A stretch of DNA of 7,486 nucleotides from Spirochaetes bacterium RIFOXYC1_FULL_54_7 (GTDB lineage Bacteria; Spirochaetota; Spirochaetia; Treponematales; UBA12059), in contig MIBM01000430.1 in assembly GCA_001830645.1 (NCBI GenBank), forward strand, positions 11,266 through 18,751, in the 5' to 3' direction. Position numbers and translations under genes: made by a program. This document shows positions 6,070-7,486 of this stretch, piece by piece (the first letter of the stretch is position 1; every line of letters begins with the position of its first letter). The notes beneath the pieces are model-generated. The model was not told where the DNA came from, searched no databases, and saw only the letters and a list, made by a program, of their open reading frames with translations.

Positions 6070-7473
6070 GTGGCTGGCGCAGGTAAGGCGGACAGGACAG
6101 CGTATGAATGCAGCTCCTGCGGGCATAGGGAAGTAAAGTGGCTGGGCCGCTGCCCTGCCTGTGGTGAATGGAACACCCTGCGGGAGAGTGCGGCCCTTCC
6201 CAAGGGGGCCGGTAAAGCGGCCGTACATCGCTTTACCGTGCCACTGGCCGCGGTGGATCCCGCCGATGGTGCCAGGATCTCCTCCGGCATGGCAGAGGTT
6301 GACAGGGTTCTTGGTGGCGGTATCATGCGCGGCTCCAGTGTACTCATAGGCGGCGAACCGGGGATAGGCAAGAGTACCCTGCTGCTGCAGATTGCAGCCA
6401 AGGCGGTGGTTTCCGGCAGAGTTCTCTATGTTTCAGGTGAGGAGAGTGCGGCCCAGATACGGCTCAGGGCTGACCGCCTGGGACTTGCCAGGGAAGGGCT
6501 TGAACTGCTGTGCACCGGTGACCTGTCGGAAGCCATAATGGCTCTGGACAGGCTTAAGCCGGGCCTCTTTGTAGTGGATTCCATGCAGACCATGGTAGCC
6601 GCCGATGCCGGAGCAGTGCCCGGGACGGCCAACCAGGTGAAGTACTGCTCCATGGAGCTGTCAAGCTGGGCCCGGGAGCATGGCTCGGCCTGTTTCCTGG
6701 TGGCCCATGTGACCAAGGATGGTTCGCTTGCGGGACCGAAGGCGGCGGAGCATACCGTAGATGTAGTACTAATGTTCGAGCAGAGTGAGTCGGATGTACG
6801 GTTCCTCCGTTCGGCCAAGAACCGCTATGGTTCCACCGATGAGGTTGGCCTGTTCACCATGACCGAGGCCGGATTGGGAGAGCTGAGCGACCCGTCCAGC
6901 GTGTTCCTGGTGCGCAGGGATGGCAGCGCTCCTGCGGGCAGTGCGGTAGCGGCGACTTGGGAAGGCACCCGCTGCCTCCTGGTGGAGATCCAGGCTCTTA
7001 CCGTTCCAGGCAAGGCTGCTATGTCACGGGTGTACTCCGAGCGCATAGACGCAGCCCGGGTGGCCCGGGTAGCGGCGGTGCTTGAGAGGCACGCCGGCAT
7101 ACGACTGTCCGACCAGGATCTGTACGTGAATGTTGCTGGTGGCATACGACTGGCCGAGCCTGGCATAGACCTGGCCCTGGCTGCTGCCCTGTATTCTGCC
7201 AGGAGTGGCTTGGCCCTGCCTGCCGCCACGGCCCTGGCGGGCGAACTGTCCCTGGCCGGGGAAGTAAGGCCGGTAGCCAGGATGCGCGGCCGGGCCAGGG
7301 CAGCAAGGGCACTCGGGTTTACCCGAGTGTGCGGGCCTGCGGATGGCACTATGAGCTCTACAGCAACACCGGCAGTGGAAGATCCTGAGTCCTGGGAAGC
7401 CCTGGCCGGCATAGTCAGGGCCATAAAGGCTCTTTTTGGCAATCAAGGATCACCGGCTGGTGGCAGCGTCTGA
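6070..7473 (+). CDS. radA: DNA repair protein RadA (Sms), branch-migration ATPase
   Basis: The 467-residue product has the complete RadA layout and usual length. An N-terminal C4 zinc finger uses Cys14, Cys17, Cys28 and Cys31 (CSSCG, CPACG). The RecA-like ATPase core has Walker A GGEPGIGKST (94-103), a Walker B-like FVVDS with Asp170, and the RadA-specific KNRYG motif (250-254; KNRFG in most relatives). The C-terminal Lon-protease-like domain includes NVAGGIRLAEPGIDLALA and LAGEVRPV. RadA is a cytoplasmic helicase-like motor that drives branch migration in recombination and processes stalled or recombinational intermediates together with RecA. The GTG start is 9 bases after the VWA gene stop, with a G-rich stretch (GGGG near 6060-6064) as a weak ribosome binding site. 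Translational coupling to the upstream gene is plausible. Nothing looks truncated or missing. Confidence 0.97.
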   Translation: MAGAGKADRTAYECSSCGHREVKWLGRCPACGEWNTLRESAALPKGAGKAAVHRFTVPLAAVDPADGARISSGMAEVDRVLGGGIMRGSSVLIGGEPGIGKSTLLLQIAAKAVVSGRVLYVSGEESAAQIRLRADRLGLAREGLELLCTGDLSEAIMALDRLKPGLFVVDSMQTMVAADAGAVPGTANQVKYCSMELSSWAREHGSACFLVAHVTKDGSLAGPKAAEHTVDVVLMFEQSESDVRFLRSAKNRYGSTDEVGLFTMTEAGLGELSDPSSVFLVRRDGSAPAGSAVAATWEGTRCLLVEIQALTVPGKAAMSRVYSERIDAARVARVAAVLERHAGIRLSDQDLYVNVAGGIRLAEPGIDLALAAALYSARSGLALPAATALAGELSLAGEVRPVARMRGRARAARALGFTRVCGPADGTMSSTATPAVEDPESWEALAGIVRAIKALFGNQGSPAGGSV

Positions 7474-7486
7474 TGGCACCTTCTGG
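7473..7486 (+). CDS. Possible start of a downstream gene overlapping the radA stop
   Basis: An ATG overlaps the radA stop in the arrangement TGATG (7471-7475) and would read Met-Ala-Pro-Ser before the window ends. Such overlaps are common between cotranscribed genes, but only four codons are visible and the ribosome binding site is weak (GGTGG, 7459-7463). It could equally be chance. Confidence 0.25.

Noticed and set aside
7096..7152. Direct repeat of GGCATACGACTG (7096-7107 and 7141-7152) in radA
   Set aside because: The two copies encode GIRLS and GIRLA segments that normally occur in the Lon-like domain of RadA, so the similarity follows from the protein sequence.
6825..7442. Open frame of 205 codons on the minus strand opposite radA
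   Set aside because: It is antisense to a fully conserved radA, is Ala/Arg/Ser-rich and shows no domain; long antisense frames are expected in GC-rich genes.

Overview
The window carries four complete protein genes, one gene cut by the left edge, and possibly the first codons of another at the right edge. Base composition is moderately GC-rich. Two products have lipoprotein signal peptides with relaxed lipoboxes, and one is a sensor with an extracytoplasmic domain, so the organism is most likely a diderm bacterium. The loose lipoboxes and the VWA plus CsgG-like lipoprotein would fit a spirochaete, but this is a low-confidence inference. No rRNA, tRNA, CRISPR array, insertion sequence or phage gene was seen.

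Left half, minus strand. Transcription runs leftwards from about 4.05 kb. The first gene (4049-2832) is an RlmI/COG1092-type class I SAM-dependent rRNA methyltransferase. After a 115-bp gap holding a good sigma-70-type promoter comes a 527-residue lipoprotein (2716-1133) with the fold signature of UshA-like 5'-nucleotidases. By motif alignment it appears to have lost every metal ligand of the phosphoesterase domain while keeping the C-terminal nucleotide-binding domain motifs. Nineteen bases later a membrane sensor begins (1113 to the left edge): TM1, a roughly 235-residue extracytoplasmic domain, TM2, HAMP and the start of a coiled coil. It probably continues into a histidine kinase or another output domain outside the window. 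The lipoprotein and sensor look like a two-gene operon, and the simplest idea is that a catalytically dead nucleotidase serves as an extracytoplasmic ligand-binding partner of the sensor.

Right half, plus strand. From a divergent intergenic region (4050-4176) a second transcription unit runs rightwards. It holds a 627-residue lipoprotein combining a Pro-rich linker, an Ig-like or carboxypeptidase-regulatory-like domain, a VWA domain with intact MIDAS and a C-terminal CsgG/FlgO-like domain (4177-6060). After 9 bases comes radA (6070-7473), the DNA-repair ATPase. An ATG overlapping the radA stop may start a further gene at the right edge.

The methyltransferase and RadA are ordinary housekeeping proteins. 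The unusual content is the apparent pseudo-nucleotidase/sensor pair, a (Leu-Pro)4 hexanucleotide repeat inside the sensor's HAMP connector, and the VWA-CsgG-like fusion.
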